Source of the DNA: Salinivirgaceae bacterium
GTDB taxonomy: Bacteria > Bacteroidota > Bacteroidia > Bacteroidales > SZUA-534
Assembly (NCBI GenBank): GCA_016284875.1
Contig: JAEEPS010000022.1
Location: 1-40,960, forward strand
Length of the DNA: 40,960 nt
Direction: 5' to 3'
Part shown: piece by piece, positions 16,213-23,881 of the stretch
Position numbering within the stretch: position 1 is the first letter of the stretch
Layout of the letters: each line of letters opens with the position of its first letter
Made by a program: the position numbers and the translations under genes
The notes under the pieces: generated by a model
Databases searched by the model: none
The model's input: only the letters and a program-made list of their open reading frames with translations
Told to the model about the DNA's origin: nothing

Positions 16213-16866
16213 TTAGTTCAAAGCCATCTTCTCTTTCTTATTGATTTTGCGATAGAAACGAATGGCGTTGGGGTTGTTTCGCGACGCACGGTTGACGGCT
16301 CGCACGCGGGCGACGAGTTTGCGGAACCAGTTTTTCGGAATCAAATCGGTTTGGCCAGGCACAGAGCCGTTTTGGTCGAGTTGGCGAAGGCGGACAAGTG
16401 CCGAGAAAGCCGTTTGCGCCACATCGATACACGACTGCCCAGGACCAGCAATGCCGTACAGATAGCCCGACGCGGCTTGTATGGCGGCATTGAGAACGGC
16501 CGAGTCCTCGTCGGCTGACGCCCTAATGCGGCGGAAAACCGCGTAACGGTGCCTTTTCGGGCCGTTGACAATGTCGGCGCGCCGTATGGCTTGGCGCAGA
16601 TTGCCGACCACAGCGCCTGAAGTGTCGGTTATCAGAATGTCGCGGTCCGCCAGGGTGTTGAAGCCCCACGGCTTGGGCATTCCTTCGGTTCCGTTTATCG
16701 AGACGTAATGCCAGCCGCGCTGCTCATCGCCAACCATCACGGCAATATGGCCGTTGCCGAAAGCCGCCTTTTTATCGAGCACAAAAACAATGTCGCACCA
16801 CGCGGCACAGCCAAGGTGCAGTGCGGCTGCAAAGAAAACGGTCAATGGTAATCTAGTCTTAATCAA
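16213..16866 (-). CDS. Secreted protein, possibly a permuted NlpC/P60-like enzyme
   Basis: A 217-residue protein with a hydrophobic N-terminus ending near LHLGCAAWC, so probably exported. His40 lies in GNGHIAVMVG and Cys146 in GPGQSCIDVA; His-before-Cys order is that of circularly permuted NlpC/P60 (LRAT-like) papain folds. I am not certain of this assignment. The only in-frame start is TTG 16866; there is an upstream stop and no ATG. The C-terminal 40 residues are strongly basic. It sits between the symporter gene and the cysK operator. Its role in sulfur metabolism, if any, is unknown. Confidence 0.55.
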   Translation of the reverse strand: MIKTRLPLTVFFAAALHLGCAAWCDIVFVLDKKAAFGNGHIAVMVGDEQRGWHYVSINGTEGMPKPWGFNTLADRDILITDTSGAVVGNLRQAIRRADIVNGPKRHRYAVFRRIRASADEDSAVLNAAIQAASGYLYGIAGPGQSCIDVAQTAFSALVRLRQLDQNGSVPGQTDLIPKNWFRKLVARVRAVNRASRNNPNAIRFYRKINKKEKMALN

Positions 16867-16933
16867 TGGATTACTATTTGCTGACGCGGCACGTTCCTAC
16901 AAATGTCCGCCTTTTATACGTATCGATACACCG

Positions 16934-18133
16934 TCACGCGCTCACCGTTTCGCCCCGCAAATCCTTATCGGTCATTGCGCAGACGCACGAGTCGGACCAG
17001 ACGTTTTCGGCGGTTTCAATCATATCGATAATGGTGTAGAACGGCAGAATGACGGCCAGAACGCCTATCGGGGCACCGACGCCCGACATCAGCGAAAGCG
17101 TCAGGAAATAGCAGCCCATCGGGACGCCCGCGTTGCCAACGGCCGAAACCACCGAAATTAGCAGCCAAAGCGCTATGGTTGAGAAGGTTATGGGCGTGCC
17201 GCCGTTTTGCATCACGAAAAGTGAAGTGACCAGAATGAAGGCCGCGCAGCCGTTCATATTGACGGTGGTGCAGACGGGCAGCACAAAGCGCGCCACGGTG
17301 GGGCGGACGCCAAGCCGACGCTCGGCCGAATCCATTGTCACGGGCAGGGTGGCCGCGCTGCTTTTGGTGAACAGGGCGGTTAGGACGGCGGGCGCCATTC
17401 GGCCCAAAACCGTCAGCGGATTGAGCCCGCGCACTATCAAAAACAGCGGCAGAACAACAAAGAACTGCACCACGTTTCCGCCCAGAACCACAAGCAGATA
17501 CTTGCCCAACGAGCCAGCCACAACGCCTGCGCCAAGTTGCGCCGTGAGTTGCGCTGCAAAGGCCACAATGCCAATGGGTAAAATCTTGATTATCCAGCGG
17601 ATAAGCAGAAAAAGCAGTTCCTGAAGGCCGAGTATCAAGCGGACCACCGCAGCCTTGTTGTCCGATTCGGGCAATCGCGACAAGCCTATGCCCACAACAA
17701 ACGCTATCAGCAAGAGCGACAGCACGTTACCTTCGAGCAACGGACGCAGAAAATTGTTCGGCACAACGCCAAGAATATGGTCGGCGTAGGTGAGCGTCTG
17801 CGCCGACGGCTCGGCAGTGGCGGCAAACGCACCCGCGGGAATGTTTTCGGGCTTGACCAGCACGAAAAGCACCGCACCGACAGCGGCCGCAGCCACCGTG
17901 GTGAGCAGCGTGTAAACGACCGTTCGGCGGAAAATCGGCCCCGAGCCCTTCGAACCGAAAGTGGCGAACGTGCTTATCACCACAAGCAGAATGGTGGGCA
18001 TTGCCAGCAGTTGGAACAGCCGCGTGAAAACGGTGGCCACAAAATTGGCAACGGCGTCGATGGCGCCCACGCCCAGAATGCCTAAAACCGCGCCCAAAAC
18101 CAGCGCGCCAATCCAGATAACTAATTGTTTCAT
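16934..18133 (-). CDS. Dicarboxylate/amino acid:cation symporter (DAACS family)
   Basis: A 399-residue inner-membrane protein with about eight helices and two re-entrant loops. The family marks are the serine-rich loop TKSSAATLPVTM and the helix-7 motif TVNMNGCAAF. It ends with a polar tail containing CVCAM. In Gram-positive bacteria a branch of this family (TcyP) imports cystine, and the position beside cysK makes cystine or a related amino acid plausible, but dicarboxylates or glutamate cannot be excluded. ATG 18133 follows a 338-base intergenic stretch; no sulfur operator precedes it. The next gene downstream starts 67 bases away. Confidence 0.88.
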   Translation of the reverse strand: MKQLVIWIGALVLGAVLGILGVGAIDAVANFVATVFTRLFQLLAMPTILLVVISTFATFGSKGSGPIFRRTVVYTLLTTVAAAAVGAVLFVLVKPENIPAGAFAATAEPSAQTLTYADHILGVVPNNFLRPLLEGNVLSLLLIAFVVGIGLSRLPESDNKAAVVRLILGLQELLFLLIRWIIKILPIGIVAFAAQLTAQLGAGVVAGSLGKYLLVVLGGNVVQFFVVLPLFLIVRGLNPLTVLGRMAPAVLTALFTKSSAATLPVTMDSAERRLGVRPTVARFVLPVCTTVNMNGCAAFILVTSLFVMQNGGTPITFSTIALWLLISVVSAVGNAGVPMGCYFLTLSLMSGVGAPIGVLAVILPFYTIIDMIETAENVWSDSCVCAMTDKDLRGETVSA

Positions 18134-18186
18134 AGTCTATTTTGTTTAATTGTTCAATCGTTTAATCGGTGAATCGAAGTTAGGAA

Positions 18187-18235
18187 AGTTTAGCGCTTCG
18201 CTGTTGAGCAAAAGTTGAGTCGCTTCGCTGTTCAG
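18187..18235. repeat. Two copies of the AGTT-GCTTCGCTGTT intergenic repeat
   Basis: Units at 18187-18208 and 18213-18235 match the pair at 13968-14011. They lie in the 338-base gap upstream of the symporter, which otherwise holds the candidate small RNA and CT-rich sequence. Confidence 0.6.
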
Positions 18236-18318
18236 ATAACCAACCTTTCTCAACTTTCTCAACTCTCAAACCAAATCGGAAAAATCCTTAAAATCTATTT
18301 GTTATATCAAAAAACAAT

Positions 18319-18326
18319 TATATTTG
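18319..18326 (+). promoter_or_regulatory. Plus-strand -7 box TATATTTG
   Basis: It matches the Bacteroidetes consensus, with a TTTG at 18298-18301 seventeen bases upstream. No protein gene follows on this strand; six bases later a long hairpin begins. Confidence 0.6.
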
Positions 18327-18331
18327 CGAAT

Positions 18332-18391
18332 GGAAACATTTACTAACAGTATGCGGTATTGAGCGTCATTAGTAGGTGTTTCCTTTTTTTT
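18332..18391 (+). ncRNA. Candidate small RNA ending in a strong terminator hairpin
   Basis: Starting six bases after a -7 box, GGAAACATTTACTAA pairs with TTAGTAGGTGTTTCC (13 of 15 Watson-Crick, the other two G-T wobbles) and is followed by eight T. The transcript would be about 60 nt, of which the loop is about 22 nt. A 10-codon frame (ATG 18331 to TGA) lies in the 5' half but looks incidental. The T-run is on the plus strand, whereas the flanking genes are on the minus strand, so it is not their terminator in the ordinary sense. It could be a stand-alone sRNA or an antisense attenuator. Confidence 0.5.
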
Positions 18392-18471
18392 ATTCATACC
18401 CAATTGCCCCCCTATCTTTTCTATCTCAACTTTCTCAACCCTTAACTTCTAAACTCTCACCTTCTCCCCCC

Positions 18472-20439
18472 TTACCATTCAACCGTCAAATTCACAAAAA
18501 CATTCCGCCCCTTTTGCGGAATCTCGTTCCAATCGGCGTAAGTGGCGTAACGTTTGTCGAGCAGATTCTCGATTCCCGCCCTGACAGTCAGCCTTTTATT
18601 GCCAATTAGCCGCTGCCAGAGTGCCGACAGGTCGCAGACGGTCCACGCGGGTGTTTCGGTCTCGCCGTATTTGGCCGCAAAGTGGCTCTGACGGCCGTTT
18701 CCACGCAGAACAACCTGCGCCTGCCACTGCCCGTGGTTCAGCCCCATTTGCGTCTGCCAACCCAGGGGCGCAATCAGCGGCAGCGGGTCGTTGTCGGCGT
18801 CGCGGCCCGAGCCGATGCTCAGTTTACCGTTCAGATTCAGCCATTTAAGCGGCTGCCATTCGGCCGTTGCCGACGCGTTGGCAATGGTGGCGCGGCTGAT
18901 GTTGCCGTACACCTTCACGCCTTCAGCGCCCACGGTCATTGGCGAGATGCGCTCTTCGAGATGCCCGATGATGTAATCGGCAAAACGGAAGGCGCTGCCG
19001 TCGATGCCCACCTGCAAAGTCGCGCCCACACGCCATTTCAGGGCCGCGTTCAACTCAAAAGCCGACTCGTTTTTCAAGTGCGGATTGCCGATGTAGTCGA
19101 ATTGGTCGAACGTGTTGTTCAGATAATATCCGTAGGCTTCGGTCACCGTTGGCGCGCGGCTTCCCCAGCCAGCCCCAGCCGACAGTTGCAGGCCGCCCAA
19201 CTGCACGCGGTAACTCGCCGCCACCCGCCCCGTGGTCTGATAGTAGGCGTCGGTCATTGCGGGAAAAAACACCTTCAGCGCGTGGTAGCCTTCTTCGTTG
19301 TCGAGCCGCTGATGCTGCCACGCAACCTTTGCCGAGAGCCGCACCTGTTGGTTTTCGGTCAAGCCGATATTGTCCGTCAGCGCCAGCCCCGTGTTGAGCG
19401 TCGCCACGTCGGGCCAGGTCACCATATACATTGGCGCCGCGCCGCCAGGGTACATTGTCATATCGGCAAAGCGGCGGTTGTGGTAAAGGTCGTAGTTCAG
19501 AGCCAGGTCGTGGCGCTTTCGCGATGCGGTGAGAAGGCTGTAGAGCCCCGCCGTGCGGCTGCGTCCAGGCATATCCATATGAATCTCGACGTCGGGCCGC
19601 TGCGTGTCGTCCATTTCGTGGGTGATGTGGTTGTAGTAAACCTTCGTTTCCCAACTCGCCCAGCCAAACAAATGCTTGACTGACAGCGATGTAATGATGC
19701 CGCGGGCCAGTCCCACGTCCATATTCAGGGCAGGATAGCCCACGTCGGTGGCGCGGTCGAAGATGAAGGTGGCTTCCAGGGCGTCGTTATCCGTCAAGCG
19801 GAAGCCTAAATTGCTGAAAACATTCACTTTGTGGAATTGCGAGAACTGCAGCCGCTCGCCGCCGCCAATCTTGTAATTCTCGGCCCGTCGGTAGAAGGCG
19901 CCAATGTTCGCGTAAGCGCGATGGCCGCTCAGAGCCGCGTCGGCGCCATACACCTGCACGTGGCCGTTCCACTCGTGCCCCGCCGACAGGTTCACCCGCA
20001 GCGGGTCGGCGTCGAAACCAGCCTTCCGCAGCCGCAAATCAAGGCTTCCGCCGATGTTGCCCGTGGCCTGCGGATTGCCGTCAAGACCGCTGTTCAGGCT
20101 GATAGTCTGCAAGTTACCACTCTCAACATACGACGTCACAGGGTCCATTTTGTCGGTGCAGGCGTAGAAAATCTTCATTCCGTCGATGGTTGTCGAAAGG
20201 CGCTCGGTGGGCATATTGTTCACCACAGGTTCCCACGCGTACGAGCCGCGCCGCACCATTGCCACATTGCGCAGGTTGCCAATGTGCTCGTCGATGCTTG
20301 CCGCCTGCCCCTTCACCGCCCGCCGTCCACCCTGCGACGCAGTGGAAACGATAACCACTTCGTCCACAGTCAGTTCGCGGGCCACCGTGGTGTCTGTGGC
20401 GGTGGTCAGTAATGTCGATATAATCAGTAATGATACCAT
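18472..20439 (-). CDS. TonB-dependent outer-membrane receptor, copper type (OprC/NosA-like)
   Basis: A 655-residue receptor. The plug domain covers about residues 25-150 and the beta-barrel the rest, ending in VNLTVEW with a terminal aromatic. Like OprC and NosA it has a Cys-X3-Met site (Cys94-Met98 in ACTDKMDP) and a His-X-Met site (His274-Met276 in THEMDD); in OprC these residues bind copper. No carboxypeptidase-like N-terminal domain is present, which also matches. The N-terminus is hydrophobic and starts at ATG 20439. It has its own promoter and the sulfur operator, so copper uptake, or export-related handling of a copper chelate, seems tied to sulfur status. Another soft-metal complex is possible. 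Confidence 0.85.
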   Translation of the reverse strand: MVSLLIISTLLTTATDTTVARELTVDEVVIVSTASQGGRRAVKGQAASIDEHIGNLRNVAMVRRGSYAWEPVVNNMPTERLSTTIDGMKIFYACTDKMDPVTSYVESGNLQTISLNSGLDGNPQATGNIGGSLDLRLRKAGFDADPLRVNLSAGHEWNGHVQVYGADAALSGHRAYANIGAFYRRAENYKIGGGERLQFSQFHKVNVFSNLGFRLTDNDALEATFIFDRATDVGYPALNMDVGLARGIITSLSVKHLFGWASWETKVYYNHITHEMDDTQRPDVEIHMDMPGRSRTAGLYSLLTASRKRHDLALNYDLYHNRRFADMTMYPGGAAPMYMVTWPDVATLNTGLALTDNIGLTENQQVRLSAKVAWQHQRLDNEEGYHALKVFFPAMTDAYYQTTGRVAASYRVQLGGLQLSAGAGWGSRAPTVTEAYGYYLNNTFDQFDYIGNPHLKNESAFELNAALKWRVGATLQVGIDGSAFRFADYIIGHLEERISPMTVGAEGVKVYGNISRATIANASATAEWQPLKWLNLNGKLSIGSGRDADNDPLPLIAPLGWQTQMGLNHGQWQAQVVLRGNGRQSHFAAKYGETETPAWTVCDLSALWQRLIGNKRLTVRAGIENLLDKRYATYADWNEIPQKGRNVFVNLTVEW

Positions 20440-20552
20440 TCTCTATCTATGTTTTTAATTTTAGTTTGATGGCGCCAACTTGCCTGATTTCGTGAGATTT
20501 ACCAAATCAAATTCCAGTCTGCGCCCTCGTCTTGTATGTTTTAATGATGGTG

Positions 20553-20560
20553 CAAAGATA
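20553..20560 (-). promoter_or_regulatory. Promoter of the copper-type receptor, -7 box TATCTTTG
   Basis: It matches TAnnTTTG on the minus strand. The predicted leader is about 105 bases. The operator ends 16 bases upstream of this box. Confidence 0.75.
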
Positions 20561-20576
20561 AATATTATTTTCTACC

Positions 20577-20597
20577 AACCTATAGGGTTGATAGGTT
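20577..20597 (-). promoter_or_regulatory. Putative sulfur-regulon operator upstream of the copper-type receptor
   Basis: Perfect arms AACCTAT / ATAGGTT with a 7-base spacer, followed by GGTAGAAAAT as at cysK. The rest of the 348-base gap before the second transposase holds the promoter and two hairpins. Confidence 0.75.
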
Positions 20598-20721
20598 TAT
20601 TTTTGTGAAATTATTGGGTATTTTTCTCTAACCGATTTCAGCAGATTTAAACCCTAAAAGACCGAAAGCCTGATTTTTATTTGCCCACATCACAACGTTA
20701 TGATACATTTGTATAACGAAA

Positions 20722-20745
20722 AAACGACCTGATGTTCAGTCGTTT
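20722..20745. repeat. Hairpin upstream of the second RAYT
   Basis: AAACGAC pairs with GTCGTTT around a 10-base loop. Part of it (GTTCAGTC) is repeated in inverted form just after the transposase gene, at about 21803-21810 (GACTGAAC), which may mark the element's ends. Confidence 0.5.
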
Positions 20746-20747
20746 CA

Positions 20748-20766
20748 GCGGGAATCGCATTCCCGC
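20748..20766. repeat. GC-rich hairpin upstream of the second RAYT
   Basis: GCGGGAAT pairs with ATTCCCGC around a 3-base loop. A similar GC hairpin follows the gene at 21839-21858. Such palindromes are expected around RAYT genes. Confidence 0.55.
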
Positions 20767-20787
20767 CACAACAAATAAGCACCAACA

Positions 20788-21789
20788 ATGGATAACAACG
20801 AAACCTTTGAATGGCAGAAACCAGGTGTATGGCGCAACCCGTGCATTGTGCACGTAACAATGGTGGCCAATGCCCGCCAACCCATTTTCGGAACACTTAC
20901 TCACGACGGCTCGCAAGCCATAGTAGAAAAGACACCAATTGGTTGGGTGCTCATTAATCAGCAACGCCGTTTGCTTGAACGATGCCCTGAAATAAAAATC
21001 CTTGCCGACAAAGTTATGCCCGACCATCATCACATTGTTTTGCAGGTCACCCGCACAATGCCACATAGCATAAAAGAAGTAGTGCGTGGTTATATGCAAG
21101 GCTGCAAAGCCGAAGCGCGCAAATTGGGATTCGTCGGCAACATTTACGACGCGCCACCGTTTTATCGCGTGCTCACCCATAAAGGCCAACTTGCCGCAAT
21201 GATAAACTATGTTTATGCCAATGCCGAGCGGGCTTGGTTGCGAAAACAGAATCCTGACCTTTTCCGATTGCACCGCCAAACCGAAGTTCGGGGGCTAACA
21301 TTCACATCATTAGGCAATCATTTTCTGTTAGATTGGCCCGACCGCCAGTTAATAGAAATATCACGCAGCGCCACCAGCGAACAAATAAATCAACAGTTAC
21401 AATCGGCATTAACAGCCGCACACAATGGTGCTGTAACTTACACGGCTGCCATCAGCAAAGGTGAACAAATCGTTGCACGAACGATTCGCGAACAAGGATG
21501 CCCGTTGATTGTTCTTCTCAACAACGGTTTCCCTGCTGAAGACTCCCCACAAGCACGTTATTATAAACCAGGCGGTCTTTATTTCAATGCTTGCTCACAA
21601 GGTAGGCTTCTGCTATTGGAACCTTCTGAACAAATGTTCCTTATGCCAACCATAATCAAAGCCACCAACGAAACGCTCCGCAAAAAGGCCGAAGCCAATC
21701 ATCGCGGCTATTCTGAAGTTTCCACAACATCGCAACGCTACCGCTTTGTCGCGCTGAACGAAATGGGGCGGCGGCTTGTGGCGGATTAA
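20788..21789 (+). CDS. RAYT-like Y1 transposase fused to a DprA/LOG-like domain
   Basis: A 333-residue protein. Residues 1-150 form a Y1/HUH nuclease: His80-His82 in MPDHHHIVL and a candidate catalytic Tyr126 in PFYRVLTHK, followed by NYVYANAERAW. Residues about 200-290 (AISKGEQIVARTIREQGCPLIVLLNNGF...PGGLYFNACSQGRLLLLEP) resemble the Rossmann-like nucleotide-binding fold of DprA and LOG-type proteins. The role of such a C-terminal domain in a transposase is not established. The gene is intact, has an ATG start, and is flanked by hairpins. Its base composition is close to the local average, so it may be long resident. Confidence 0.8.
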   Translation: MDNNETFEWQKPGVWRNPCIVHVTMVANARQPIFGTLTHDGSQAIVEKTPIGWVLINQQRRLLERCPEIKILADKVMPDHHHIVLQVTRTMPHSIKEVVRGYMQGCKAEARKLGFVGNIYDAPPFYRVLTHKGQLAAMINYVYANAERAWLRKQNPDLFRLHRQTEVRGLTFTSLGNHFLLDWPDRQLIEISRSATSEQINQQLQSALTAAHNGAVTYTAAISKGEQIVARTIREQGCPLIVLLNNGFPAEDSPQARYYKPGGLYFNACSQGRLLLLEPSEQMFLMPTIIKATNETLRKKAEANHRGYSEVSTTSQRYRFVALNEMGRRLVAD

Positions 21790-21832
21790 ATCCGCAATAA
21801 TTGACTGAACACGCCATCCCTGCTTATTTGAC

Positions 21833-21858
21833 AAAAAAGCGGGGACCTACATCCCCGC
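21833..21858 (-). terminator. Rho-independent terminator of the SusCD/lipoprotein operon
   Basis: On the minus strand GCGGGGA pairs with TCCCCGC around a 6-base loop and is followed by six T. It is about 60 bases after the last lipoprotein gene. It also faces the end of the transposase gene and may serve as a REP hairpin. Confidence 0.75.
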
Positions 21859-21918
21859 CCATTATCTGCCAGGCCTTAAGCCTTCCGATTAAATCACAAA
21901 ATCTTAAATCCGAACTTC

Positions 21919-22881
21919 TCAAATCGTCACGTCCCAGAAGAGCGAACTGTAGCCGTCGCTCAAATCGTCGCCACCTGCAACCACATTTCCTTCCGCGTCC
22001 TTGACAGTCAGGTGGATGCGCCACAGGCCAGTCATTGTCAGATTGATGGTGCCGCGGTTGCTGCCGTCGTCCTGACGGGTGAGAGCCGTGTTGTCGGGCG
22101 ACGTGTGGTTGCCCATATCGGGCATACGCGGGTCAATCTCGATGGTGAAGCGCTCTGCGGCCAACGCATACGGCGTTTTGGCAGGCGTGCTCTTTTTCGA
22201 CACGTAGGCAACAATTTCGTTAGTACCTGTCTTCCAATTGGTTGGATTGACAACCGAAAGGTAATAGGTGTCGTCGCCAACCTTGAAACTCTTAACCCAG
22301 GCCTGACCTTCGGGCAGTGCGTTCACCGTGATGTCGATGGGTTCGGTCGCGCCAGTGGTTCCGAGCACTTTGGCATTGTAGGCCAGCGCCCACGTGCCGC
22401 CGTCGCTGCTGCTCATTACAAACGACACCCAACCGCGCTTCACAGCCAGAATGCTGCTGTCGAAACTCTCGACGGCGCCCACAGGCGTGCTGTGGTACAT
22501 ATCCATTTTAACCATATGCATTAGCGGTGTCAAATCGCTGATTTCAAAATTCTTGATGTAGTTTCCAGATATTTTTTTCGTGGCCACGAAAAAGATTTCG
22601 TTGTAGCCCGTGTGAAACCCGCCAGCGGCAGCGTAGGCCGTGATGTCGTATTTTCCGTCAATCGAGAGCGACAGTTCGGGCAGAATCTTCACCGTTTGCA
22701 GGAACTTGTAAACTTGCAGCGCCTCTTCGGCCGAGCAGCAGTCAATATCGCCGTCGAAAGTTATTCCAGGAATCTCAATGTCGGGTGTCCCGTCGTCGTC
22801 GTTCGAGTTGCAAGACGTAAAAGCCGCAATGCCCGCAATGGCAAAAATGACCAATAAATATTTTCTTATAGTATTTTTCAT
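21919..22881 (-). CDS. Surface lipoprotein with YtkA-like metal-binding segment
   Basis: A 320-residue lipoprotein: signal peptide KYLLVIFAIAGIAAFTSC with a lipobox Cys, then NSNDDD, an acidic run typical of Bacteroidetes surface export. Two segments are rich in Met and His: LMHMVKMDMYHSTPVGAVE and, near the C-terminus, DPRMPDMGNHTSPDN, the latter like YtkA domains. Two adjacent Cys (DCCSAEEALQVYKF) follow the signal region. Copper or another soft metal is a reasonable guess and would match the copper-type receptor nearby. It is the last gene of the SusCD operon. The signal peptide is almost identical to that of the next lipoprotein gene. Confidence 0.7.
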   Translation of the reverse strand: MKNTIRKYLLVIFAIAGIAAFTSCNSNDDDGTPDIEIPGITFDGDIDCCSAEEALQVYKFLQTVKILPELSLSIDGKYDITAYAAAGGFHTGYNEIFFVATKKISGNYIKNFEISDLTPLMHMVKMDMYHSTPVGAVESFDSSILAVKRGWVSFVMSSSDGGTWALAYNAKVLGTTGATEPIDITVNALPEGQAWVKSFKVGDDTYYLSVVNPTNWKTGTNEIVAYVSKKSTPAKTPYALAAERFTIEIDPRMPDMGNHTSPDNTALTRQDDGSNRGTINLTMTGLWRIHLTVKDAEGNVVAGGDDLSDGYSSLFWDVTI

Positions 22882-23012
22882 ATTCAGTAATGGTTTAAAT
22901 CATTATTAAAGAGTTTGATAAAGGCCGATGCACATTTTCCGTGCACCGTGCCTTGACTTTAAAACTGTATTGAAAATGCTCACAAAATCAATATCCAGGA
23001 TTCTGACTAAAT

Positions 23013-23720
23013 TTATTCCCAAACAGGGCGTATGCTGCGTCCCCATTCCCTATTGTTCAGAGCCCACTGCGGCGCAAATCCGCTTCCGATGGAAACGTAG
23101 TTGATGTCGTCATAAGTGGTCCAACCCATAAGTGATGAAGAGAGCAGGACGATTTTCGTGCCAACGTTGTATGTCTCAGTACCGTTCTGATAACCAGCGG
23201 CAGGAATGAAAATACTGTTCCCGTTAGGTCCAACAATTTCGTGTCCGTTAACGCCGTTCACACTCTTCCATTTCCACGTGGTGTTTTTAATGAGTTCGAG
23301 AATCTCCCTTTGAGTTGGGGTGCGCCATTTGCCGCCCCAGTTGACACGTGCGGCGTCGTCGTCAAGTTCGAGAATGCGACCGTTCTGTACCGAATTGTCA
23401 ACCGACGACAACTGATATTTGGTCAGCGTCTCGGCAGTGCCCCATTTGTAGGTGTCCCAAGTGTAATTGTCTTTTGGGGCCGTTTCTCCGAAGACAAAAT
23501 ACTTGCCGAAATCCTCCTGCGATGCCGCTCCAAGGTTTTGGCTAGCCCATTTGACCGACAATCCAAGGTCAACAACCTCACCCACTGTGCCACCTATGGC
23601 AACGTGCTCACCCGCATTGTTGGCGACTTCGTCCTCGTCGTCGTCGCTGCACGCCGTGAAAGCCGCAATGCCCGCAATGGCAAAAATAACTAATAGATAT
23701 ATTCTTGTAAATTTCCTCAT
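23013..23720 (-). CDS. Surface lipoprotein with FISUMP-type domain
   Basis: A 235-residue lipoprotein with signal peptide IYLLVIFAIAGIAAFTAC followed by SDDDEDE, a strong surface-export signal. The mature part has the Fib_succ_major (FISUMP) pattern: VVDLGLSVKWASQNLGA, KYFVFGET, GGKWRTPTQREILELI, GPNGNSIFIPAAGY and a C-terminal SIRPVWE. The function of this family is not well known; it is common in secreted proteins of gut and rumen Bacteroidetes. It lies between susD-like and the metal-binding lipoprotein genes and is probably part of the same transport unit. Confidence 0.82.
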   Translation of the reverse strand: MRKFTRIYLLVIFAIAGIAAFTACSDDDEDEVANNAGEHVAIGGTVGEVVDLGLSVKWASQNLGAASQEDFGKYFVFGETAPKDNYTWDTYKWGTAETLTKYQLSSVDNSVQNGRILELDDDAARVNWGGKWRTPTQREILELIKNTTWKWKSVNGVNGHEIVGPNGNSIFIPAAGYQNGTETYNVGTKIVLLSSSLMGWTTYDDINYVSIGSGFAPQWALNNREWGRSIRPVWE

Positions 23721-23881
23721 ACGCTTAATTATTAGTTCAACAATCTTTTAAGTTAATCGGATTGAGCGCCTTGCTGTTGAGAAAACTGAGTGCCCTTTGC
23801 GCTGATTCTCAATTTCCCCAACAACAATGCCCAAAACCTAACTATTTAATAACCAAACTCTAAACTTTTAAACTTTAAACT

